Below are positions 39,401 through 54,400 of a stretch of DNA of 64,000 bases, piece after piece. The stretch covers positions 1,284,501 through 1,348,500 of the forward strand of contig JACATO010001009.1 of the NCBI GenBank assembly GCA_018389105.1, in the 5' to 3' direction. Under the pieces are notes generated by a model that had not been told where the DNA came from, did not search any database, and saw nothing but the letters and a program-made list of their open reading frames with translations. How positions within the stretch are numbered: position 1 is the first letter of the stretch; each line of letters opens with the position of its first letter. The translations under genes and the position numbers were made by a program. The stretch is from Nautilus pompilius. Its lineage: Eukaryota > Mollusca > Cephalopoda > Nautilida > Nautilidae.

Positions 39401-42400
39401 ATGTAGGGGGTTATGGTTAGTGCTCTGGTGATATCCACTAACTGTTCTCTCCAATGTAGGGGGTTATGGTTAGTGCTCTGGTGATATCCACTGACTGTTC
39501 TCTCCAAGGTAGGGGGTTATGGTTAGTGCTCTGGTGATATCCACAAACTGTTCTCTCCAATGTAGGGGTTATGGTTAGTGCTCTGGTGATATCCACAAAC
39601 TGTTCTCTCCAATGTAGGGGTTATGGTTAGTGCTCTGGTGATATCCACAAACTGTTCTCTCCAATGTAGGGGGTTATGGTTAGTGCTCTGGTGATATCCA
39701 CTAACTGTTCTCTCCAATGTAGGGGTTATGGTTAGTGCTCTGGCGATATCCACTAACTGTTCTCTCCAATGTAGGGGGTTATGGTTAGTGCTCTGGTGAT
39801 ATCCACTAACTGTTCTCTCCAATGTAGGGGGTTATGGTTAGTGCTCTGGTGATATCCACTAACTGTTCTCTCCAATGTAGGGGGTTATGGTTAGTGCTCT
39901 GGCGATATCCACTAACTGTTCTCTCCAATGTAGGGGGTTATGGTTAGTGCTCTGGTGATATCCACTAACTGTTCTCACCAATGTAGGGGGTTATGGTTAG
40001 TGCTCTGGCGATATCCACTAACTGTTCTCTCCAATGTAGGGGGTTATGGTTAGTGCTCTGGTGATATCCACTAACTGTTCTCACCAATGTAGGGGGTTAT
40101 GGTTAGTGCTCTGGCGATATCCACTAACTGTTCTCTCCAATGTAGGGGGTTAGGGTTAGTGCTCTGGCGATATCCACTAACTGTTCTCTCCAATGTAGGG
40201 GGTTATGGTTAGTGCTCTGGTGATATCCACTAACTGTTCTCAATATCATCTTAAAACATCTAATTTTATTTATAGAATAACACTTTTCCTTGCTTTTTTA
40301 CCGTAGAGACAACTATATCACTTGATAGGTATTTTGTACTTATTTTTATATGGCTTTGATAAAGTTTGAACAAAGAAATATAATGTTAAAAAGTCGTTCC
40401 AAACAAATGAGCACACACCAATATGGCAGAGCTGAGTGAGACTGATGCTGGGGACACTTGATGGCAGTTGTTTGATGCTATGAGTGCTACCTGTCATGTT
40501 CATGTTTGTGTTGTTTTTTTTTTTAATTTTTTCCATCTCTTTACATTCCCTAATTCATCAACAACATATAATGCAATAACTTACAGGAAAACTCACTGTA
40601 TATGAATTTATTATGGAAAACTTGTCTTTTAGGCCTGGCTGAATTGCAAGCAATTTTGTTTGCTGACAAATTTAATTCTAGTCTTAATTAAATAATTTAA
40701 CATATTTACAAGTTTTGTTTTATAATGTACTGTTTACTTTTTAAATCTTGCTTATGACAATCATTATTGTGTTAATAATTTTTAGGTTCAGTAAGAAAAA
40801 TTCTAAAGTTATCCAGCTGTGGAACAGTTGATATCATTGTTCTTGACTACCCACAGCTTGAGGTAAATATGCTTTTGTTCTTCAAACTTTATAAAGTCCT
40901 GCACTTTTTTTCTGTTCTTTCACAGTGATTACATCATATACAACTTGTATGCACATTGGTTGATTTAATAACTCTCAATTTTTTTTTTTTTTTATCATTT
41001 AATAGAATTAAGATTCTAAATGATTATTGAAACTGTCTTTGCATGCATTTACTTCTCTTTACTAGATTTTTGTTGAGAGCCACAGTAAACACAGGCTTTT
41101 GGCTAATGGGAGTAAGCTTCTATACCAAGTATTTCCAACTCATACAGACATTTGGCAGCAGATATTTCTAAGGGCATCCAAAGAAAATGATACAGATACC
41201 GTGCAAAGAATAGTCAGATTCTTAAAGGACAAATATCCCACCTTTATTAATAGCAAGGAATCAACATCTGGCAACTCGGCTCTGCACAGTGCCTGTTGCC
41301 ATGGTTATGTGGTAAGTAGAATAGTGGTGCTGGAAATTATAATCTCTCTTTCTTACTTAGCAGTTTATTGTCATTGGCTCTTCATATTATCTGAATAACC
41401 TATTTACTTTAAAATTTTAAGATGACATCTCTTTTCTGATCTGTGAATATTTATAGTGAAAATTCATTTGGTTATTAAAACAGTTTCATGATAATGCAAA
41501 TGCTTGTGTGATTAGCTCCATTAAACCACAAGATTGTGGGTAGGTATGGTATATAAGCCAATTTCTTTGACTTCTCCAAAGAGTTACACACACACAATAA
41601 TCTTAGAATGTAAAACACATTAAGCTTTTCAAGGAGTCAGCATTTCATATTTTCTGCTAATTAAAAAAAAAAAAATTCTTAATGAACCTAACCAGTTGTG
41701 TTATTGATGATAATGTCTCTGCATAGATATTTCATTTGTCAGTGGTTGTCCAGTTGGTTTTAAATGTGCAATGTGATGGATTCTAGTTTCAGCAGCACTA
41801 AATTCCTTCAGTTAAGTAATGTGTAGCTCATTGAATGTTGTATACTACAGTATATTGTGACAACGTAGGTTTGTTACTTTCAACAGCTAGAGCTGGGTAT
41901 TTTAACAAACAGTGAAGTTGTGCAGATTCAAAAGTATGAAGGCTTGTTTAGTTATGTACAAGCAGAAACCGCCAGAGAAATATACACAGAGACTTAACAT
42001 AAGTAATTGATATCCAAGTTTGGAAGAACACCTGGAACCATATACGGCAGTAACAAAATATGACAGGTGTGCTTACATGTTGTGTGGATAAGGTCAACAA
42101 TACCAGTCTGTATGATTCTATCTCATTCCTGGTGCAATCTGGCACCCTCGGGGAATTTGTGTTGCTGGTTATATGAACATTTACCAAAGATGAAAGGGAT
42201 TATGCATGAAATTAAACAAACAGCCATAATATATAAGCAATGTTTAATCCATAAAAATTTTGTATGCAAAAAAAAAAACTTTATATACTCTACTGACCAG
42301 TGAGTTAACAGTAGTTAATTGAAGTGGAACTTTAAGAATAGTTGATTGAGCAGCAGCAGTCTTCGCTTACTGTCACTGTATCTTGTGCTAAATTACAGTA

Positions 42401-45400
42401 CAGTATTTAACAATTTGACTACAATGTTTTAAAATCATCAGTTGTATGCTTTGATGTTGATGGGCCTGGATCAGCCAATGTTGTTGCTGGGGTTGGAATT
42501 GCTGCTGAAGTTGTAGGAGCCATACAAACTTCTGAAGCTGTTTTAAACATTTTTCAGATGTCTGCCTGCTTCCAAGTCAGTTGCCTTCTCTTGAGGAAGT
42601 TATTATGCAGAATGAGCAACTGCATAATTTCCTGAGCAGAATAAGAATACTGCTGCTCAGAAAACTTTAAGAAAGTTTCCAAACATTGTGCAGCAGTAGT
42701 CCAAGAAACTTTGATTTCTTGACCATGATCCTCTTCCTCAGAATCCAAGTCAGCTTGAGTATGAATGCTCTTAGGGTTTACAACCATGTCACTGATCTGA
42801 CTGTCACTCATGGTTTGTGTCACTTCAATTTCTTGGTTAACGTTCGCCCATTCTTCCACTTCTTCATCCTGAAGTGGAGTGATTGGGTTTGAAGGACATC
42901 CATTACTTCCTTTACTGCTATCTTATTTTGCCTTAAATTAAGGCTTTGAAAGTAGTCTTCATCAGATGACCCTTTGGCAAATATCACTTCTGCCCACAAC
43001 TTCCTCCAGGCTCTCTTCAGAGTTGTGTTCTTGACAACAGACCATGCACAGGCCACTGTAAAAATTGCATCCTTGATGTTGAAAGCCGACTGGAACTCTT
43101 GAAGTGTGCCATCAGAGTTTACAAGCTTCCTTATAAAATCCCTTCTGTAAATGGCCTTGAAATTCTGGATGATTTCCTGATCTATTGGTTGGATAAGGGA
43201 GATTACATTTGCAGGCAGGTAGATAGTAAGGATGTTGTCAGAAATGAGAAACGAGCTCTGCTTCTGAAGGATGAGCTCAGCAATTATCAATCAATAAGAC
43301 AATCTTTGTATCTTCAGGCAGTGCACATTCCCTCAGATTGTTCTTCACAGATGGAACTAGTAAAGAAAATTTTCTTTATCCATCCATGCATTAGCTTGTG
43401 CCTTATACTCAACTGGAAGGTGAGCAACACCTTTAAAAGCTCTTGGACGTTTAAACTTCCCAACCACAAGCAACTTAACTCTGTGTGTCTCAGTGGCATT
43501 AGCACAAGTTAGCACACTTAAATGATCTTTGTTGTTCTTAAACCTTGAGGCAACAATTTCATCTGCATTGTAGATATTCCCTGAGTTTTTGAATATTGTT
43601 TGGCAGATTGCTGTTCCTTATGCCATGACGTAACTTAGAGTGAATGAGCCAGCCATCAGAAAAAATGCAGCTCTCAGTCAGTTCCATTTTCCCATGAGTC
43701 TCTCTTGCTTTTTCAATCAACGTCAGGCCAGAAATTGCAGCTCCCTCCGATTGCTTCAAGGAAACCCATTTGTACAGTACATTGCCCAACTACTACATCT
43801 TAGGTTTACATAAAGTACAGAGTTTATCAACAGCTTTGCTAGTCTCAGAACAGGTGAACAAACTTCAGCAACTCTGACTTCTGAGACTTGATATCATAGA
43901 TGGTCGATGAGCCAATGTTAAAGTCCTTCATTATTTGGCTACATTTCTCACCTTTATCCAATTGCCTAATAATGTCCAATTTATGAGTTATCATCAACAC
44001 AACATGCGTCCTCTTCTATCCATTTATTTGTAACATATCACTATTCATAATTTCAGGATGTCTTAGATAAGGGCTGATAATCACTGCTAAAAGCTGGAGA
44101 AAGTTCAGGTGCAAGACCGCATGTACTTTGTGTGCAATCGATAAGACATACGCTGGTGCCACCTACCAGTAGTTGCTGAAAACAATGGAAAATGATGAGT
44201 GTTATCAGATGCCAGTTAATTGAACTTTCTAGATAATTCGATGCCAGTTAAAGGAGCTTTTATTGTATTGAGTTCTGGGCAGTAGGTTTATGGGAAAATG
44301 AAGGATAGTCCATATACTCAATGGGATTCATGTCCAGTGATTGGCCAGGTCATAACAAACAAGACTTTTTTGGCTTACAGATGGTTAAATTAAAATTCAT
44401 GTGCTGGACAAGCACAACACCCATCTATGACCACTGTCTGAGAAATATGAAAATCTGAACTCGCTGTATAACATGACTGTGTTCTAAAAGGCAGGAGGGG
44501 ATAATAGCATCTGCATAGTCCATTTCAATTGACAACTGCATGGTACAAGTTGTAGTTTGTGTCTTGTCACTTTCTGCTGATGGTTCCTGCAGATAGTTGT
44601 TTGGGGTTTGGATTTTACATTCTTCACAGCATCAAGTTTCTATTCTGTTTGCTTTGGGCAATCACCTGTTAATAGGTTTTTGGATTTACTTTTAGCTTCT
44701 ATAAATCTCTCATATGCCTCATTTCATCAGTTTCTGCAAACTTTCTGTTCATGGTATACAGCCTCTGGCTTGTATAGCTTGCAGTCCTGTTCTTATCATG
44801 GTACTAGTAGGGACTGTTTTATTCTCAGTTGGTTCTTATTTACTCATGTCAGGTCTCTGTATATAGGAAAAGGTAGTGTTAGAATTACGCCGAAGAGAAG
44901 AAAGAGTAATTATTAGAAGTAAAGGAGCTATAAAACTGACATTTTTTTATTTCTTTTACCTTTTCAGGGCTTAGTTACGGTACTTTTAGACAACAATGCA
45001 GATTTTGATTTACAAAACAGGTTAAAGTGCACACCATTACATCTAGCTGTGGAGAATTCTCACAAAAGGATCTGTCAGGTAAGTTAATCAGAGCAGGGTT
45101 AGGGTTAATTCATCCATGGATGACTCACATATTGAAAAATTAATTACTAATTTGGTAACTATTTTTAAAGATATAATTATTTAATACCTTTTAATAAAAT
45201 ATAAGTAATTAGCATCAATTAATTAACTAAACTAACATATAAGCAGCATTTTCTGGAGATACCTATTTACAGAGCTGACTTCTGGCTCCAGATGGTCTTT
45301 TGCTTCGAAATATTTGGTGAAAAAACAATAGTGAAATCAATTAATTAATTTTTATATTTATAATATTATAAATTAGGCATTTTATTTTGTAGACAGAATT

Positions 45401-48400
45401 TTGAAAAAATATTTAGTTTGACAGATTCTGCCGTAATTATTTATTTGATTAGACTTGAAGAGATAACATTAAAATTCAGTTTTAATCTTTTTGTTTGTTT
45501 TTAAAAGATTCTGCTGGAATGGGGTTCTAATCCCAACATTCGGAATTCTAGAGGACTCACTGCATTTCGGTCAGCCAGAACTACGTGTTTTGAGAGGTTT
45601 TTGAGAGGTACAGTGAGCAGTTTGATTGGATTTTATGATTGTTACTAAATATTTAAAAGTTGAAAGAGAAGAAATAGTGTTTTTTTTTTAAAGATTGATT
45701 AGTACATTTGGGATTGCAATTATAAAGTCCTGCTTGCTTTTATGTGTTTATTATGACATTTATCATTCAATGAATAAATGAGAAAAAGGTTCCCATAACA
45801 ACTGCCAGCACTGGCATCAGTGTGATCTTACAAATCAAGAAGTGGTGCTATCAAACACAGCTGTGTTAAAGCAAATTACTGTAGTCTTAAAATAGAAATG
45901 TGTACCTTGCATATGAAACTAATTACCTAGAAAGATATATGTTGTGCACCCATTACACAGCGCAAGTGTTCTAGAGGCTCAGGTAAAGTAGAAAAACTGA
46001 TGAATGGAAATAATTGTGGTCAGATTAATCAAAGTTTGTGGTTTTTGATTCAGAGTAAACTGTGTTTGTTCAGTGATAGGTTGGTGAACATAGCAAAATG
46101 CATTGCCATGGTTTAGACAGTGACTAGACACATACTTGCAGGGTATTCTCCAAACTCAGCCTACAGGTTGGGCTTTCTTCACCCTAGAAGATGGTAATTC
46201 TAACTTATGTAAAGCCTACATGACATGGGTGTTACTGCCAGAGCCTTATTGCTTACTGTACTCTTTAAAAACTAATCAACAAAAGATCTAAATTCATTGG
46301 TGTCACTAGATTTAATAGTGCAACTTGGAATATGAGGACATTTTATTATTTCGATGAATTAACTATCAGAATGCTATGAATTTACAAAATCTGTTATCAA
46401 GGCCAAAACTATTTATGTTGATAAATCAAAGAGCTGAGCTTGTGAACAATTATAAAAGCAAATATATGTTATGAAACCTATTCAAGTTAAATATAAATTT
46501 GTAAACTCTCATTTTTTCTGTAAATATACCCTCAAACATTCATTCAGTAAACGATTTTGCCCTATTGTCCAATGCGGCTGAATGTAACATTGAACAAGTT
46601 TAATTTTGGGGCCCATATGAACATTTCAAGTTATAGACTTCTGTTACTCCCTATCTTATATATATGTGTGTATATCAAATAAAGCCAGTTTCCTTTTTTT
46701 TCCTCTCTCATTTTTAATTTGTAAAAGTTATGCTTTGAAATGAAAACTTTGTTCCACACGTGAAAAGTGATATTTCTGCCATAAAACCAGATGACCAACT
46801 AAGTAAAATGAAGAAATTCCCATAATTACAAACAAGTTAAAAGGATTTATCACTGCATTTTAATCTTGTGTCTATGCTCCTTGAATTTACTGCAACATTT
46901 TAAAAGCTATTTAAAATGAATGTATATATCTAATGAATATTTTTAAAACCAGATTTGACTGAAAACACCCCGACACAATTGAAAGAGCTTGTACATTAGG
47001 CAGTTTCCATGAGGATTTGGTCAGGATTCTGGCCAGGTTTTGTATGGAGTGAGGATTATGGAATCCCTCTCTATTTGCTATTTAAAAAAACAATAAATTT
47101 CAATGAGAAAAATTTCTTTGTTTTATAATTTGTTTTAATTTTTCTTTTCTCTTCTATATCATCTATATAGCGGTGATCTAAGTTTAGAACTGCTGTTAGT
47201 TCCTAGTAATTATACCATAATGCTTAACAATTTCTTCCATGTTTTAAATTGTTCTCCATTTGATTGCCATTTGCATTTTCTTGTTTTTGTTTAATAAATA
47301 ATTTTAAATATTTTTGTATTTTTTTAAAATAGAAATTTTATTTTTAATTCAAATTTAATCTTTTTAAAAATATTATTAAAAAAAATATTAGGTAAGGCTA
47401 CAAGTGCAGGTAAGTGAAAAATTAGTCTAAAATTTCATGTTGTTCAACAAAATCCAGATATATTTTTTTTCTGCTGTCCTGGATATAATGGCTTAAAGGA
47501 AAGCTGCTGTGGAATTATTTAGACTAATCTGCTTTATTCAATTTGTTGTTTTCAGAATAGCAATAAACAAAGATATAATATAGTGATATCAAAGCTGAGA
47601 AAAAAATTTTTGAGCTAAGTTTAATCCATCTTCAACCAAAAACAAACAGAAAGGAACCAGTTCTAAATGATCAGTAGAAGTATAGACAGTTGTAACAAAT
47701 GTAATATTAATTGAAGTGATATTGATATACATAGAAGTCAGTTACTAAAGGAATGGCAGTTTCTGTTTCTGTAGAAATATGGTAATCAAACACTGGTGTT
47801 TTTTTTTTCTGAAAATCTTACACAGTAATGTTTTTAAAAAAGGGTAATTTTCTTTTATTATTATATATGTACTTTTTTAATAAGGATAAATTTGTCAGTC
47901 CGAACGTGGTTAGTAGCTTTACAGGTAAAATATCAAACTTTTTTTCCTGGATAATTTATTGGCAGATTATGGAAAAAAAATTTTTTTTTAATTGTTATAA
48001 GCAAACATTTTTATACCCATGATGTAAAAAAAAATGAAATAGATTGGAATTCAATTTCTTTTTTAGAAGTTTACAACTATTATTCTGAACTGGTGCCACA
48101 GATTGTTCAAGGAAATGTGCAGCTTATAGATGAAGTGATAGAAAACCATGCCATCCACAATCAGAGGCTCACTAGTCTTCACAGCAGGTAGTGCACAAAT
48201 TTCTTTCTGTCACCTAAACCCCTAGGATTTTGGATACCTACAGTACAGACAGACAGAAGCATTTGTCTTGTAGGCAGAACAGTCATATGTCGGTCATCCA
48301 TTTTATATGTAAAAATCTAGGTATTTCAACTCATTTTCAATCAGAAAAACAAAATTCAGAATCCATTTCTGGTAAACTACAAAGGCAGTAGATGATGGTG

Positions 48401-51400
48401 GTAACCATTAATGGTTATTAATGTTTGTTCAAAGGTAATATGTTATTTATATCAAGTGGATATAATAATGTAAGTTATGTCTGAACATCCAAATGACATT
48501 GTTTCATGTTTTGATATTTTTTAATTCTGATTGGGTAATTTACTGATGCAATAAAGTTATTTGAGAAGTTAGATTTTGACAAGTTTTTTATACTTAGTAA
48601 ATATGAAATATTATATGTAAAATAAAATTTAAATCTTGAAATAAAAATTCTTTTTTTTTTTAGCAACTTGATTGAGTTAATTCATATTCAGTGACTTCTG
48701 AATTTATAAGAATCTAAGGTCAGGAGAGAAATTATAAATTAACCACCAAATGAATTGGTTTATCAGTTTTACTGAATTTGACAAGACTCATTTATCACAA
48801 TTTATTTGGTTTAGTATATTGTCTAGTCCAGGTGGCCCATTATTACTATTAGTATGTGGAATAAAAAATTTATTTTTAAAACTATCAGTTACAAAAAAAA
48901 AAACATAATTTGTCACTTAGGACACTATAGTTTTTCTCAATTTATTCCCATAAAATAAATAATTGTTGTCGTATTTGACACTTCATAAATTTTCATATTT
49001 TAAAACTAAATTAGCATTTTATTAATTTATGAATTTTTTTTTTTTTACATTATCAATTAGCTGACATTTTGTCATGATATACCATTGTGCCATTTTGACT
49101 AGCATATGAAGCATTGAGAAAAGAATATACTTAGAGAAGAACAAGACAGACAAAGAGAAAACAGGAACTAAGAGAGAGAGAGAGAGAGTGGTTATATTGA
49201 CTTTGTTTTTCTCAGAGTTTATGTTCAATCCCTTATTTTTATTGTAAAATTTGCTAGAAATCCAAGACCTTTGTTCCCAAAACATTACTATCTTCCTCCT
49301 CTTTTTCATACAGAGCCCTACCATGTTAAGTTGACATCCTATTGCTACAATATGTAAATTTGCAGAGAATGCCAAATAAAGACAAACAGTAGAGTGAAAT
49401 TCTCTCTCTTAGTATTTTGTCAAGCTACCTTTTGTAACACAATTAGCCTTAGTCTTGCTTGGCATAAGATCAACAAGATTTTGTATCATGGTCTGCTCTA
49501 GGTTCTCCCATGTCCATATGACAGCTTCCATTAATTCCATCATACTGGAAAACTATGGACAGGTTGCTCTATCCAGGCCCTTAATAGAATTCATATCAGG
49601 GCTTTAAGGTACCAGGGAATCTGAAGGCCTTTATTCCTTTTCCAGACTGTGGTCATATGAGATGTATGGCATGTAGTACTAGCATCCTGCTGGAAGAATT
49701 CTGTTTCTATTGGACAGAAGGGATTTCCTATGTGCTTCACATTCTCTGTAGCTAAGCTGGTGATGATGACATTTCTATTGTCCAGGTGTCACTGGTGGAG
49801 GCCTTCCAGGTAACTTTGCCACAGCAGTGACATTCACCTCAGTGACCACCTTGATATTATTGGCCACAGATCCAGAAACAATGTTGAGATCTTTGGCAAT
49901 CTGGCATTGACTTTGGCCACACTTTAAAAGGTCTGATAGTGCATACTGGATTATCTGCCAACTTAGTTGTCCAATGTATACATGATCACACCTGAAATTG
50001 TAAATTTTGATGGGATACATTCATTCATGGAATAGCCAAAGTAATTCATTTGGCATCATCAGCTCATTTTCATGGAGCATAACAGCATGCTCCCCTTGAC
50101 TTTGCATTGCCGTTGCATGCAAACTATTTCAGCAAAAATTCTTAATGTCTACAACTTACCATAGAATGAAACCAGTGAATCTAAGGAAGGAAGTCACACT
50201 GAGCTTAACAAATAAAAATATACTGTAGAAAAAAACAAAAAAAAAATTGGGTGAGTTTAACAGTTTCCATGATTTTATTGCAAAATAATCCTACTAGACT
50301 ACTACAGTCAGAGGAATATCACTAATAAATTGGTGTGGAGTTAATACATTCTCATTAGATGTTGGTATAAATAGTGTCAAACAACTTATCCACTGTTTCT
50401 AAAGGTTGCTTTTTAACACTATTTTCATTTTGTTTATTAAGTGATGAGTAACAATTTCACAGCAAGCTGCTGTTGTCTCATTCATTGCATTGTTTAGATG
50501 GTTGATGAAGAGCAAACAAGTGATAGAGAAGAGAAAGATTCTAATTGCTTGTATTTTTTTTACACAGGTTTGTAAATGGCAGCACTTTGCTGCACACAGC
50601 AGCTTATTATGGGCATGTACCTGCAATCATGAGGTTACTAGAACTGGAGGTTGATGTAAATGTACGAGACTTCAAGGGTGCAACAGCACTACATCATGCT
50701 AAAGATGTTGACACTGTTGAGGTATGCTCTCTGCTGATACACTGATGAGTACAAAATATAATGAGATAATTGTTTATTCTGCTGTTTGGGCATATTTTTG
50801 TGGTTGAGTGCTATGTTTAATTTCATAGTTATAAGGATGCAGGAGCCCCTAGGGATGATGTGTAATTTGTTGTGATGCTTGTGTAACTTTTCGACATCTT
50901 TCATGGAAAAGTGAAAGGTATTCAGTGATTTACACTATTCTCTCACTGCAGCACAGCAGCCACTGACTGCAGTGATCAATGTGCAGATGTTCCTAGAATG
51001 ATAGGCAAGCTCCAGCTCAATCACAAGTTGACTTAGCAACATAAAGTGACAGGAAATATTATGGCTTATCTTATGTGTTTGCATAACTTCCTTTGTAACT
51101 CTGCTAACCTGTGTGAAGATTTGATTATCAGTACAAAGAACAAGAAAGCCTGCATGAAATGTTACCTGGTCTGTGCTTGTAAATTAAACAAAAGATTGTG
51201 GCTTAATTAATCCCATTTCTCTCTCTGTGCAATGTTTGGAAATGTTCACATGTATCAGATAACCTCAAAGTAGTCGATCAGTTTCTTTCTTATTTCAATG
51301 AGTCTCACTGCTAAACGTTGTGTATCCAGATTGGGATGAAATACTATAAGGTGTGTAAATGCTGATCATTCACCAGGCTCATCATATTGTTATAGTGTAG

Positions 51401-54400
51401 TATAGTGGCTAGACCAGAGTAAGAAGCCATCCAACACAGCTTCTACTCACTCATCTTCATCTAATTTTGTGGCCAGTCAGCGAGTGATGTTTGCAAGGTA
51501 GAAAAATAGGAAATGTCTAATGGAATACATCTTTTAGCTATGAGAGTTATTTTTAAAAAACCAGCAGAGGTAATTAATAAAATGTAAACTCAGTAATCTA
51601 CTTTTCTATATTTGTCAGTTGAAAAACATGAAGCTGCTGCTTTTTCTTATCTTATTAAAATTCTGAGTGTAATCTGCCTAATCCTCTTTTTGTATACACG
51701 TGCTGAAAATGGATTTTAATTTAAACTATTTTTAAAATGTATATTCATATAAATCAGTTACCTTCTAACAAATGTCCAAAATTAACTATCAATAAAATGT
51801 GGGTTTTTGTTTTGCAATTACAATCATCTTGGTAATTTAGCTGAAATTGTCCTATGTTTGGAGATCCTGAACTTTTGTCCCATTTTTCTTCTTCAGTCAC
51901 CATCTACACGCTTGCACCTGAGTGTTGTTAGTATATATGTTTTAGTATTACCTATGCTTTTGTTAGTGGCACTGATCTCTGATATAAGCCACCATTTGTA
52001 TATATATATATCACATCAAGAAATTTCTGACTCCAACAGCTTCACCAGAAAGGCAGGACATTTTATAACATGTATATCATTAGCTGTGGATGGGTTCTAA
52101 ACCTAAACCTTTCTGTTTTCACCTGCTGTAACTGTTTATTTTCTGTTGTTTTGATAGGCGCTGTTGGAGGCTGGGGCTTGGATGAATGCTGCTGACCAAA
52201 AAGGAAATACACCTTTGCACATGAAATGCTTTGGTGTGGGCAACATGGAGACTTCTGACAAAGACAGTATTATGCTGCTATTAAATAAAGGGGCCAAAAT
52301 GATGAAGCAAAATGCAGGGGTAGAGACTTTTTAGATTGCTTAACTGCAGTTTTTATTGTGTACACAGTAAGACGCTATTTGACGGTTTGAAAAATCTGGA
52401 GAAATATTTATATGTTGAATAGACCATTGTTGTAGTCTTATTCCCTGTTGCACCTTACCATTAATGTAGGCCAGGACCCAGAACACAAGCATAGCAGGAA
52501 AGAGGATGTGTGAGACAAACTAATAAGAATCTCCACTATAATTCTATATCTTTATATGTGGGAGGAAAGCCATGAAGAGGAGCAAGAAGAAACCATCTCA
52601 GGAGCTTTGCCAAGCTGCAGGAATCTAATTCTGGCTCTTGATCTTAGCGGTCCAGTGGGACTGAACTACGTACGGCCCCACCCACATTAAATGGGTATAA
52701 CAGATGAAAAAAGATCCATAATCTTTTAAATGAAAGCTTACAAAATTATTTAAGTTTATGCATTTTTCAGTTTCTTGAAAAAGTTGGTTTGGTAATTAAC
52801 TCTTTTTTTTTTTTTTTATAAATTTTATATGCTACATATAAACGCCATATTCTGTAATTTAGAATCTTTATTTTGATTACACAGGGCCTTCTTCCTATTC
52901 ACTGTTGTGCCATGCAGGGTTACACTCAGCTCATATCCATGCTGCTTGATTTTGATGAGGACAGGGCCGTCATCAGAAAATTGAAGGATGAGTCTGAAAA
53001 GCTTCCTAGTCTTGTATATTTGGCTCTCACCAGCAGCTCCATCGACACGGCTCAGTGGTGAGTCCCTGGTTTGTTTCTTTAATGTGGTGAACCATTAGAA
53101 CTAAACTTATTTTTTGAACTACTGATGCACTTTGCTGCAGTACAGGCTATATAACGTGGATCAAGTAAATTTTTCTACAAGAGCAATTAAATTTTCATGA
53201 AAAGTCTTCCTTGTTTTTAAAACACTGGTTTCATTATACAACCCCCCACCTCATCTACGCATGTACTAGGGCTGTAAGGCCTGGCTGAAAAAACATCGCC
53301 ACAGCTTCTCTCAGCTTGCTTCGGCATCACTTAGGTCTCCACCCAGAGAAGATATCTGTGCTAGAACTCACTCAGTAGTCTGGTTGTTTGTTTTTCTTTC
53401 CTGAAACAATGGCATAGATTTTAGCTACAGTCTGATGCTATCCATAAATGCATTTTAAAATGCCACATTAAAGTGAAGGAATTTGAAACCAGCTTCTATT
53501 TGCTGATAATTAAAACAGTGCAAAACTACAGAAGTTGACAATATCCTGTTCATCTCCAGTAGAACTTGGTGACACAGTTGTAGACTCTGGCATAACATCC
53601 ATGCAGAACGAGCGAAGACTGCCTGCCTGTGTTTAATTTGGAGGGATTAAGTATTTTTTATGTCATTGCATTGTGAGAACATTTAATTATCAGCAGAGAG
53701 AAATGCATTTCAGATAAAACACGCACACCTGCTATCTTTAAGAACTGAATAAAGCAAGGAAGATAATTAGCTATTTCTAGGAATCTTAAGAAATTTATTG
53801 CAAAATATCTCTTTTACTTATGCTACCATATACACTGGTTGTATTTTATAATTTTATGATGTATCCAGATTTCTAACTTAGTCAAATACCTGATAAAATA
53901 TATTGCTTTCATGGATACCCAGAAAGATATCCCTTGTGTTTTCTGTGTAATAGTACAAACTCTTCATCTTTGTTTCCTAGGCTGCTCAATAATGGGCTTC
54001 AGTTCAAACCCAATGAAGAAAACACATTCTTAAGAAAGATTTTGACAGAGGAGATCAGACTGTAACTATGAACCCATCTTTTCTTCTGTTTTTTGTATGA
54101 ACATTTATCAGACCTGTAATGATTTTTAAGAAAAGGATTTGAGTACAGCAAGACATCAAAATTTGAAATGAAACAAAATGGAAAATTTTTAAACCATATA
54201 TTAAACTCAAGTATCTCAATAAAACAATTAAACAGCCAAATAAAAACGAAAAAAAATCAACTATTCAGTTATTTTTCTGCTTTCCTTGTATTATTGGTTA
54301 ATTGTGTATATAGATTTAATCGAAAGTTTTGACATTACTCTTTAGTTTAGCTTTGATTTTGACTTAAATTATAGTTGTAAATCTTGAAGTTATTGTTTTT

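Noticed and set aside
38747-39822. Minus-strand open frames coding a repeated [13 protein letters not shown]-like peptide
   Set aside because: They are by-products of the 53-bp minisatellite, whose unit lacks stops in some frames. The three frames rotate with each copy and there is no sign of a real gene.
38712-40241. Interstitial telomere repeats (ggttagggttag)
   Set aside because: The motif occurs once per 53-bp unit and only in a few variant copies; most read ggttatggttag. It is not a TTAGGG array.
42820-43290. 156-codon minus-strand frame as a possible domesticated gene
   Set aside because: It is clearly the DDE-core C-terminal half of a Tigger/Jerky transposase. The neighbouring blocks are in other frames with stops, so it is a relic and not a maintained gene.
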